This document shows, in pieces, positions 6,910 to 12,835 of a stretch of 26,889 nucleotides of DNA. The translations under genes were made by a program, and so were the position numbers. Below the pieces are notes generated by a model. The model ran no database searches. It saw only the letters and a program-made list of their open reading frames with translations, and was not told the DNA's origin. Source of the DNA: a virus; IMG/VR virus record IMGVR_UViG_3300035701_000234, positions 1 through 26,889 of that record; one strand, given 5' to 3'. Within the stretch, counting starts at the first letter, position 1. Every line of letters begins with the position of its first letter.

Positions 6910-7492
6910 TTTAATAATTTTAATTTTTCTCTCTCCCCTCGTGCATGGGGCCGTTGTCGTTGGCACGAATTGCGGTTTTGTTTCATCTGTTCCGACCGCT
7001 GATCCAGACACGAGTTTGGTATATGGGGTTGATGATTATTCATGGGCGAGTAAATTCACATCTCCGGCAACGGCGGCTTTAGTCTCTGGCATGGGATGGT
7101 GGTGTGATGCGGCTTCGGATGCCGCTAATTTTGAGGTTGGGATTTATTCGCATGATGCAGGGAACAACAAACCCAATCTGAGATTATTTGTCAGTGATAC
7201 GAATGCGAAAGGGATTGATGCTGGCTGGAAAAACGTTTCCAGCCTTTCCTGGTCAATATCAGCCAGTACCGTTTACTGGATCGCTTTCCAGTGTGATAAC
7301 ACAGGCACCCCGACCTATACAAATCGCAAAGATGATGCCTCGTACAAGATGGATTACAAGCAGCCAAATGAAACGACCTTAAGTGATCCTTGGGGAACTT
7401 CAAAGGGTACGCTCGGGGTGAATATAACAGTTTATGCTTTATGGGCAGCGGCTTCTGGTTATGGGAACGTTTTAATTTCAGAGGACTGTTAA
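6878..7492 (+). CDS. Exported beta-sandwich-like protein (signal peptide)
   Basis: The ATG at 6878 lies inside the end of the previous gene. A TTG at 6890 (giving Met-Lys-Gln-Leu-Phe) would shorten the overlap to 20 bases and is a real alternative. The hydrophobic core LFLNLIILIFLSPLV ends with a cleavage site around His-Gly-Ala. The mature part has SGMGWWCD, FEVGIYSHDAG, DAGWKNVSSLSW and STVYWIAFQCDN. This is the strand pattern of beta-sandwich modules with a 'VGIY...GW..V....ISA.TVYWIAF' layout that occur in phage fibres and other surface proteins. It is the fifth signal-peptide gene in a row. Function is unknown; a surface-binding role is inferred from fold-like features only. Confidence 0.75.
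   Translation: MGHTLKQLFLNLIILIFLSPLVHGAVVVGTNCGFVSSVPTADPDTSLVYGVDDYSWASKFTSPATAALVSGMGWWCDAASDAANFEVGIYSHDAGNNKPNLRLFVSDTNAKGIDAGWKNVSSLSWSISASTVYWIAFQCDNTGTPTYTNRKDDASYKMDYKQPNETTLSDPWGTSKGTLGVNITVYALWAAASGYGNVLISEDC
7223..7244 (+). repeat. Perfect 9-bp inverted repeat within a coding region
   Basis: GGCTGGAAA (7223-7231) and TTTCCAGCC (7236-7244) are exact reverse complements around a four-base AACG loop, a compact RNA hairpin inside the 6878-7492 gene. It encodes ordinary residues (Gly-Trp-Lys-Asn-Val-Ser-Ser) and has no U-tract after it, so it is not a canonical terminator. It could pause ribosomes or guide mRNA processing, or be coincidence. Confidence 0.6.
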
Positions 7493-7588
7493 ATGAAAAT
7501 TAAAACATTCATCATTCTTTTTCTCAGCTTTCTATTTTCATTTTTAGTTTCGGCATCCCCATTGATGGTGTCGAACGAAGCCAGATGA
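7493..7588 (+). CDS. Short signal-peptide ORF (31 aa), possibly a broken gene
   Basis: The ATG begins immediately after the stop of the preceding gene (TAA then ATG). The product MKIKTFIILFLSFLFSFLV plus SASPLMVSNEAR is a textbook signal peptide with a Val-Ser-Ala cleavage site, leaving only about ten mature residues. The -1 frame is open across the same stretch and continues to a TGA at about 7630, encoding a basic tail (Gly-Ile-Pro-Ile-Asp-Gly, then Lys-Lys-Lys). A frameshifted or truncated sixth member of the exported cassette is therefore as likely as a true small membrane peptide. From its end to the portal start (7589-7678) I see only the portal ribosome site. Confidence 0.45.
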   Translation: MKIKTFIILFLSFLFSFLVSASPLMVSNEAR

Positions 7589-7678
7589 AGCGGCTATTCT
7601 TGAAAAAAAAAGAAAACAGAATTGACCAATGAGTATAACAGTCTGCCAATAACGGCAGCGATAAAATAGGAGATATTA

Positions 7679-9433
7679 TTGAAAACATTGGCTCAAATTC
7701 GTTCCCGGCACAAGTATCTCGTTTCCCAGAAGGCTCCATGGATCCCGCTCTACAATGCCGTAGCAAAGTATCTCCAGATGAGAAAAGACTTTTATGGGTT
7801 GTCAGAGCAGTCCCCGGGCAGTTTTGTTCCCGCAGATATTTATGATACGACCGCAGTAAAAAATAAGCAGCTTGCTGCATCTGCCCTCGTCGGTTGCCTT
7901 TGGCCTGATGGCCCAAGGTCTTTTGAGATTGTGCCCGCTGAAGATTTTGACGAGAAGGACAACCAGGAGGTCATCGACTATCTTTCTAAAGTGACTGATA
8001 GGATGAGGTATTATATGGCTCACGCAAAGTCCGGGTTCGCGGTCGCCCACGGGGAATTCGCTGAAGATCAGTTTTCTTTTGGCACAACGGGTTTTGCTGT
8101 CATGGGTAATAGCGAAAATTGGCCGGTTGTTTATCGCTGCTGGGACGTGAAAGAAATGGTTATTGATGAAAATGCAGAGGGCGCGGTGGACACGATATAC
8201 CGGACCCGGAATATGACTATACGACGGGCGATGGAGGAATATGGAGCTGAGAATTTCAGCGCTACTGTTCAAGGGAGAATAGCAGGCGGGGCCCTGGATG
8301 ATAATATCTGCATTGTTCACTGTATCTGCCCTCGCTATGGCAAAGGGGAGCGGATCCCCGAGGGCAAAGAAGGCGTTCTCTTTATGCCCTTTGCGTCCAT
8401 TCACTATGAAGAGTCAACGGGAAAGATCATTGAGGAAGGGGGCTTTGAAGAGTTTCCAGTTCCCGTGTGCCGGTTAATAAAGCTCGCCGGATGGACCTAC
8501 GGCTGGTCCTCTGCGTTGGCCGCGCTTCCGGATATTATTGAGCTCAATGCGTTTTGGGAAGCGATGTCTGAGGCTGCTGAGAAAGGTGTGCGGCCACCGA
8601 TGGGTGTTTATAATGACTCTGTAGTTAATGGAACGCTGAATACGGGATCTGATGAGGTCACCGTTTTTCAGGTTGATGGGCGCCAAGGAAACCAGTTACC
8701 CGTCTTCCCCATTCAGTCAGTCGGGGATTTTCGGGGCCTGCGGGAAGTAATTGAAGCAAAGACAGAGGCGGTGAAAACGAACTTCTTCGTTGACCGGCTT
8801 ATGGATTTTAATAATGAGGCCCGGATGACCGCGGCTGAAGTGGCGGCTCGGGGTGACTTGAGATACAAGTCTCTTGGTGCAATCTTTGGCAGGCAGGAAA
8901 GTGAAATGCTGGTTCCGGTTATTGAGCGCACTCATAATATTCTTTTTACAAAGGGCCTCCTTGGTATCGGGGTTGATACCCAAGAGGCTTTGGAAAAAGA
9001 GTCAATGAGCTTAAAATATTGGAGGATCCCCCAGGTTATTGTTGAGGCCATTCTAAATGGGCAGTCTTATTTCCAGATTGTATTTCGGAATTCAGTTACC
9101 GCTATGAAGAATTCAGAAGAGGTAGGAGGGATTATTACTCTTGCCCAGACAACGGGGTCCCTTGCCCAAATAGATCCCCAGGTTCTCGATAAGCTGCATG
9201 TGGATAACATGGTAGGTAGACTTCGAAAACTTCTTGGGACACACCCGTCACTTGAAAGGGCCCAGAAGGAAGTCGAGGCTATCCGGGCGAATAGGCAACA
9301 AGTTCAGGCACAAATGGCCCAGACGGAACAGCGGGAGAAGGGGGCAAAGGCTGAACAGTCTCTTGCGCAGGCAAGAGCCATGGACGCGAAGAGTGGGCCA
9401 GTGGTTTCCGGGTTCCCGATAGGTGGTATGTGA
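7679..9433 (+). CDS. Portal (head-to-tail connector) protein
   Basis: It forms the dodecameric ring at the capsid vertex through which DNA is packaged and ejected. The start is TTG at 7679, set by AGGAGA (7668-7673) five bases upstream; no ATG fits. At 584 aa it has the size of podovirus connectors. Early residues include the helical SRHKYLVSQKAPWIPLYNAV and ASALVGCLWPDGPRSFEI. Around 380-425 lies EARMTAAEVAARGDLRYKSL, then GAIFGRQESEMLVPVIERT, the signature of the T7 gp8-type Head-tail_con family. The C-terminal ~60 residues are Gln/Ala-rich and helical. The stop overlaps the GTG of the next gene, so the two are translationally coupled. Confidence 0.93.
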   Translation: MKTLAQIRSRHKYLVSQKAPWIPLYNAVAKYLQMRKDFYGLSEQSPGSFVPADIYDTTAVKNKQLAASALVGCLWPDGPRSFEIVPAEDFDEKDNQEVIDYLSKVTDRMRYYMAHAKSGFAVAHGEFAEDQFSFGTTGFAVMGNSENWPVVYRCWDVKEMVIDENAEGAVDTIYRTRNMTIRRAMEEYGAENFSATVQGRIAGGALDDNICIVHCICPRYGKGERIPEGKEGVLFMPFASIHYEESTGKIIEEGGFEEFPVPVCRLIKLAGWTYGWSSALAALPDIIELNAFWEAMSEAAEKGVRPPMGVYNDSVVNGTLNTGSDEVTVFQVDGRQGNQLPVFPIQSVGDFRGLREVIEAKTEAVKTNFFVDRLMDFNNEARMTAAEVAARGDLRYKSLGAIFGRQESEMLVPVIERTHNILFTKGLLGIGVDTQEALEKESMSLKYWRIPQVIVEAILNGQSYFQIVFRNSVTAMKNSEEVGGIITLAQTTGSLAQIDPQVLDKLHVDNMVGRLRKLLGTHPSLERAQKEVEAIRANRQQVQAQMAQTEQREKGAKAEQSLAQARAMDAKSGPVVSGFPIGGM

Positions 9434-9732
9434 AGCCTGCTGCAAAGATAATCGCCGACGGGAATCAGGTGCAATATGAAAACTTTGCCCAGGTTTGCAG
9501 GACACGTCGGGGTATTGAGGCCCTCAATTTTATTTTCAAACAATGTAGATATGCGGGGTCTATGACAAATGTGGACCCGGCTTCGGGAGAGATTAACACA
9601 AATGCGGTTATTCATAATACGGCCCAGAGGGCAATATGGATGAGTATTCGTCAGTATATACCTGTTGAGGTATTGGCAGAAATTGAAATAACAAGAACGA
9701 TGAAACCCAAACCGGAGGCCCCTCATGCCTGA
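9430..9732 (+). CDS. Bbp19-like small phage protein (100 aa)
   Basis: The GTG at 9430 overlaps the portal stop (GTGA). The layout is helix, 'F..V..TRRGIEALNFIFKQC', a linker, then 'TNAVIHNTAQRAIWMSIRQYI'. This resembles the ~100-aa Bbp19 family (named from Bordetella phage BPP-1), where a 'F.T..GR.VL..L...C' segment precedes an 'N...EG.R.VGLWI' helix. In such phages it sits directly after the portal and before the scaffold, exactly as here. The molecular role is not established as far as I know. The next gene begins eight bases before its stop. Confidence 0.75.
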   Translation: MKPAAKIIADGNQVQYENFAQVCRTRRGIEALNFIFKQCRYAGSMTNVDPASGEINTNAVIHNTAQRAIWMSIRQYIPVEVLAEIEITRTMKPKPEAPHA

Positions 9733-10513
9733 TCCAGTTGCAATCACGTCGGAAACCCCAATTATCGCGGAGATCATTCCAGAGGAATTCAGAAGCGCTG
9801 AGTTTTTCAAGCCGATCAAAACAGTTGGCGATCTGGTAAAATCTTACGCCAATGTTCAGCCGCTCATTGGGAAGAAAGAACTTGCCCCACCAAAAGATGA
9901 TGCCCCACCTGAACAGTGGGACACCTACTATGAAAAACTTGGGAGGCCAAAAGCCCCTGGTGATTATGGTTTGGCGCTTGATGAAAAAGCCCCGGAACAT
10001 GATAAAAAAATGTTGTCGGGGATGACGCAGGCTTTTCACAAAGCGGGGCTTACTACAAAGCAGGCAAAGGCGATTGTTGATAATTATGTCCCGATGATAA
10101 AGTCCCTTAAGGACGAGATGGATACCGCAAATCAAGCGGATTTTGACAAGCGAATATCCACGGTTTTTGGTGTGGAAAAAGATGCTCAGCTTGCGAACGC
10201 AAAGAAATTGCTTCAGGCATTCACTCCTGAGTCTATCAGGGGGGATGTGGAGGCCCTGGACAATAAGAGTCTTTCTGTTTTGGCGGCTGTTGTTAATTCA
10301 ATGGCAAAAAAGTACATGAAAGAATCTGACTTGGGATCAGGTGGTAGCGGGGCGGGGTCGGCGGATACGAAAGAATCTCTTGACAAAGAATACCGGGACC
10401 TGGCCAAGGCGCCGGGGTTTGAAGATTTTACGCATCCGGATCACAAGATGTTGATGAGTAAGCGCGACGCGCTCCGGGAACGTACAAAGAAGGTCCTGGA
10501 GAAAAACTCTTGA
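9725..10513 (+). CDS. Capsid scaffolding protein
   Basis: The internal scaffold directs capsid assembly and leaves before or during packaging. GGAGG lies just upstream of the ATG, which overlaps the end of the Bbp19-like gene. The protein is acidic and highly charged. An N-terminal EEFRSAEFFKPIKTVGDLVKSYAN segment (about 20-45) and 'LGRPKAPGDYGLAL' (about 73-87) match the usual podovirus scaffold layout of 'lp..lr.....fk.i.tv.dlaksY...q..iG....P' then 'lG.P..p..Y.l'. A long helical middle and a charged Lys/Glu-rich C-terminus follow. Position directly before the major capsid gene supports the call. Its last codons overlap the -35 box of the capsid promoter. Confidence 0.88.
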   Translation: MPDPVAITSETPIIAEIIPEEFRSAEFFKPIKTVGDLVKSYANVQPLIGKKELAPPKDDAPPEQWDTYYEKLGRPKAPGDYGLALDEKAPEHDKKMLSGMTQAFHKAGLTTKQAKAIVDNYVPMIKSLKDEMDTANQADFDKRISTVFGVEKDAQLANAKKLLQAFTPESIRGDVEALDNKSLSVLAAVVNSMAKKYMKESDLGSGGSGAGSADTKESLDKEYRDLAKAPGFEDFTHPDHKMLMSKRDALRERTKKVLEKNS

Positions 10514-10539
10514 CTTAGGCAGGGGCCTAAAGGTATACT
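10510..10539 (+). promoter_or_regulatory. Promoter for the major capsid gene
   Basis: TTGACT (10510-10515), an 18-nt spacer and TATACT (10534-10539) make a strong sigma70-type site that begins inside the scaffold stop region. The spacer holds a perfect 6-bp inverted repeat TTAGGC (10515-10520) / GCCTAA (10525-10530). That could be an operator or simply help bend the DNA. It shares 22 of 31 bases with the site at 3752-3782. Transcripts would begin about 160 nt before the capsid start and consist of a structured leader. Confidence 0.7.
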
Positions 10540-10705
10540 AGGCACGAAGGGCAATCTGCTAAAAATAGATCCTTCTGAAGTGGGGAAAATCTCCCACCGG
10601 CATGACTGGCCGAAAGAAACTGGTTAGCGAGTATCCGCGAGTGCGGGGAGTATTCGTGAAAAACTTATTTTTAAGTAACCAACTTTTTCAGAAGGAGATA
10701 CTACG
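10540..10705 (+). promoter_or_regulatory. Structured 5' leader RNA of the capsid gene with anti-Shine-Dalgarno
   Basis: This stretch has no ORF and folds extensively. Segment 10570-10579 (TCCTTCTGAA) is perfectly complementary over 10 bp to 10687-10696 (TTCAGAAGGA), which includes most of the Shine-Dalgarno AAGGAG (10692-10697). The same segment can instead close an upstream hairpin: GAAGG 10546-10550 with CCTTC 10571-10575, plus ATCTG/TAGAT inside. The two folds exclude each other. Between them lie hairpins 10580-10584/10593-10597, 10598-10601/10609-10612, 10628-10638/10643-10656 and 10663-10667/10672-10676. The last two are enclosed by TGGTTA/TAACCA (10621-10626/10676-10681). I do not recognise a known riboswitch. 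A translational switch or autoregulatory site is the best reading. Confidence 0.6.
10681..10700 (+). promoter_or_regulatory. Capsid-gene ribosome binding region resembling T7 gene 10
   Basis: AACTTTTTCAGAAGGAGATA precedes the capsid ATG by five bases; AAGGAG is at 10692-10697. It is repeated with one change before the decoration-like gene (11609-11628). It closely resembles the T7 gene 10 leader, in which AACTTTAAGAAGGAGATATA precedes the capsid start. The U-rich tract is a plausible translation enhancer. Confidence 0.75.
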
Positions 10706-11590
10706 ATGACGAATGCCTTAGATCCAGTCCTGGTAAATGAGTTCGCGAACAGAACTCTTCTCAAGACCGAGCAACTTATTTCGAAACTGCGGCCCTTTGC
10801 TATGCCTGTGGAGGTCAAAGGGGAAAATTGGTTCACCAATGACGTTGGTGGGGTTGAGTTCCAGGCTGTCAATGGCCTCTATCAGCCGGTTCAATTCTCC
10901 CAACTCGCCTGGGGCCGGAGAGCCATGATCCACCAGAGGATCTATGCTGCCATCCCGATTGACGCTGCTAACGAGCGCCAGATCCTTGAAGACCTGAACG
11001 GAGTCTATTCCGCTCGCCTAGCCGCCGGGTTCAACCGGTATATTGACCGTCTGTTTGTGACGGCTCTTCTTGCCACAGTTCTCACCGGCAAGGCAGGGAC
11101 AAATTCAACCACGTTCTCCTCTGACGGTGGGTTCACGGTGGACGCTACCGCCGGGTTGACTTACGAGAAACTTCTTGAGATCATCCAGAACTGGATCGAT
11201 GCCGACTATGATGTGGCCGGCGAAAACAAGATGCTGACCGTAACTGGCGATGAGCACACGGAATTAATGGGTGAGCTCGAATTGGTGTCCGGGGACTTCA
11301 CCAATAGACCCAAGCCCTCTGATTCCGGCATGATCGAGAGAGCCGCTGGACTTGAATTGATTAAGTTCGGTGGGGCTGTCCAGAATCCGATCCTCCCAGT
11401 GGCCAGCGGGGTGAGAAGCCTTGTGGCGACCCTTGGCAAGCCATTGATCTTCGGGATTTCGAAAAACCTGTCTATTACGAAACAGGAAAGAAATGACCTG
11501 ATTGAAACCAGTCAGATCCTTGCAGTGGCCGATATTGGCGCGGTTCGGGTCGAGGGTGGCCGGGTCCAGAAGGTTGATGTAACCGAATAA
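10706..11590 (+). CDS. Major capsid protein
   Basis: It forms the icosahedral shell around the DNA. The ATG follows a very strong AAGGAG site. The 294-aa length suits HK97-fold capsids of short-tailed phages without a maturation domain. The N-terminus (LVNEFANRTLLKTEQLISKL) is helical. Then come 'VKGENWFTNDVGG', 'QRIYAAIPIDAANERQILEDL', the helix NRYIDRLFVTALLATV, the 'LLEIIQNWIDADYDV' helix and a C-terminal 'QILAVADIGAVRVEGGRVQKV' strand. This pattern resembles the Phage_capsid_2 group, though no search was run. Gene position after scaffold, its own promoter and the T7-gene-10-like ribosome site all support the call. Confidence 0.9.
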   Translation: MTNALDPVLVNEFANRTLLKTEQLISKLRPFAMPVEVKGENWFTNDVGGVEFQAVNGLYQPVQFSQLAWGRRAMIHQRIYAAIPIDAANERQILEDLNGVYSARLAAGFNRYIDRLFVTALLATVLTGKAGTNSTTFSSDGGFTVDATAGLTYEKLLEIIQNWIDADYDVAGENKMLTVTGDEHTELMGELELVSGDFTNRPKPSDSGMIERAAGLELIKFGGAVQNPILPVASGVRSLVATLGKPLIFGISKNLSITKQERNDLIETSQILAVADIGAVRVEGGRVQKVDVTE

Positions 11591-11608
11591 TAAACGGGTT
11601 GAATTCAA

Positions 11609-11628
11609 AACTTTTTCATAAGGAGATA
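11609..11628 (+). promoter_or_regulatory. Duplicated strong ribosome binding region
   Basis: AACTTTTTCATAAGGAGATA differs at one of 20 positions from the capsid site (10681-10700) and lies five bases before the ATG at 11634. The changed base breaks one pair of the capsid-leader anti-Shine-Dalgarno duplex, so this copy should be less repressible by it. Confidence 0.75.
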
Positions 11629-11633
11629 AGAAT

Positions 11634-12122
11634 ATGGCTGTCGTAGACCTGAAAGTGAATAGTGAAGCCGAGGCGGGGCGCAATGATGTTGTGTCCGGAA
11701 AAGAGATTGTTGTCCCATTTTTCCACACCACCGGTGTTGCGGATAGTATCGGCAGCGTGGTTCGGTTGGCTTGCGGTATTCCTGCGGACGCTATTGTCAC
11801 AGAAATATCCATCTGGTCCGATGGGGTGACTTCCCTGAATGATGTGGACGTTGGAGTCTACAAGAATGAGTCCCTTGGTGGCGGTGTTATCGACGCGGAC
11901 TGTTTTGGGGATGCTCTTGACCTTTCGGGCAGTGTTGCCAAAACCGTAATCAATGGGGGTCTTGTCACCCTGGCCAATGGTGACTACGGAAAAACCATTT
12001 TCAATCAGGTAGGCACAACCCTGATGCCCGTGAGAGTCCCAGTGGATATTTGCCTGACTTTCAAGGTGGCAACATCTGAAGCGGATCAGATTGCCGGAAG
12101 GGTTAAGTTTATCGCTCCGTAA
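11634..12122 (+). CDS. Probable capsid decoration/head protein (162 aa)
   Basis: It directly follows the capsid gene and shares its unusual initiation sequence, implying similarly high expression, as expected for a capsid-binding protein made in many copies. The sequence looks mostly beta: 'PFFHTTGVADSIGSVVRLACGIP', 'VTEISIWSDGVTSLNDVDVGVY' and 'VDICLTFKVATSEADQIAGRVKFI'. The 'DVDVGVYK' strand and 'GRVKFIAP' end are common in small virion proteins encoded next to capsid genes. There is no signal peptide. The family is not firmly recognised; head fibre, cement protein or minor capsid protein are all possible. A terminator follows 21 bases after the stop. Confidence 0.7.
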   Translation: MAVVDLKVNSEAEAGRNDVVSGKEIVVPFFHTTGVADSIGSVVRLACGIPADAIVTEISIWSDGVTSLNDVDVGVYKNESLGGGVIDADCFGDALDLSGSVAKTVINGGLVTLANGDYGKTIFNQVGTTLMPVRVPVDICLTFKVATSEADQIAGRVKFIAP

Positions 12123-12142
12123 GTTTCTGTAAACCTTTACTT

Positions 12143-12180
12143 AAAAGCCCACGGTCCAGCAATGGGCTGTGGGCTTTTTT
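12143..12180 (+). terminator. Rho-independent terminator after the capsid/decoration genes
   Basis: AAAAGCCCAC (12143-12152) pairs exactly with GTGGGCTTTT (12169-12178), and the T-run continues to 12180. The 16-nt loop may pair further (AGC/GCT). It closes the high-expression capsid unit and would lower transcription of the adaptor and tail genes. Confidence 0.9.
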
Positions 12181-12192
12181 ATAGGGAGGCGT

Positions 12193-12834
12193 ATGCCATC
12201 ACCCACTACAGTGAGCCAGATATGCCGGTTGGCTGCGTCTTTGTTTGGGGAGCCGATTTCCAATATTGAGACACCGGTATCCGACGCGGAGCGGCTTTGT
12301 TCTTATTGGTACGACCTTTCCCGGCAAGCGTGCCTTCGCCTGGGCGTCTGGAATTTTGCAAACCGGAGAGTAGTCTGCCATAGGGATTCAGAAGACCCAA
12401 CCCTGGGGTATCCGGACGCCTACAATCTTCCGAATAATTTTATCCGTTTGCGGTTTATCGGGGATGACTACGAGAATACTATGCGAAGGGACTACGAATT
12501 GGAGAGTGGCCAGATCCTTATCGACAATGGCGGAGAGGGGTCTATCGAAATCGGCTATGTCGCGGATGAGACAAATGTCGCCAAGTTTGATCCATTGTTC
12601 AAACACTTTTTGGTGTTGACATTAGCCCTTAATATCTCGGGCGGGTTAAAGAAACAGGTTAATTCAAATACTTATAAAATTCTGACCGACTGGAAGGGTA
12701 CTATGGAGTCAGTCGCCAAAAGTGTAGACGGCCAGGAAAGGCCCCCGGTGAAACGAGACACGAGCAAATTTCGCACCCGCAGAATGGGAGCCAGCGATAT
12801 TTCACAGGATAACAGATATGTGAGCATTTCTTAA
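12193..12834 (+). CDS. Head-to-tail adaptor (T7 gp11-like tubular protein A)
   Basis: The ring protein between portal and tail nozzle. The ATG at 12193 follows GGGAGG (12184-12189). A longer GTG-started frame (12169) begins inside the terminator hairpin and is unlikely. Motifs fit the adaptor family. First comes 'ICRLAASLFGEPISNIETPVSDAERLCSYWYDLSRQACLRLGVWNFANRRV', here read as a helical 'LG..pI.s.......A..c...Y...r...L....WnFA' pattern. Then 'GYPDAYNLPNNFIRLRFI', a typical 'Y.LP.d.lRv' strand. The length of 213 aa is normal. Its stop is followed after one base by the nozzle ATG, as in T7-like genomes where gp11 and gp12 are adjacent. Confidence 0.88.
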   Translation: MPSPTTVSQICRLAASLFGEPISNIETPVSDAERLCSYWYDLSRQACLRLGVWNFANRRVVCHRDSEDPTLGYPDAYNLPNNFIRLRFIGDDYENTMRRDYELESGQILIDNGGEGSIEIGYVADETNVAKFDPLFKHFLVLTLALNISGGLKKQVNSNTYKILTDWKGTMESVAKSVDGQERPPVKRDTSKFRTRRMGASDISQDNRYVSIS

Positions 12835-12835
12835 C

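Noticed and set aside
4317-7588. Diversity-generating retroelement target in the exported/fibre-like genes (the portal neighbourhood resembles BPP-1)
   Set aside because: No reverse transcriptase and no template/variable repeat pair is visible in the window.
12169-12192. GTG start for the adaptor gene at 12169
   Set aside because: It begins inside the 3' arm of the terminator; GGGAGG and ATG 12193 fit better.
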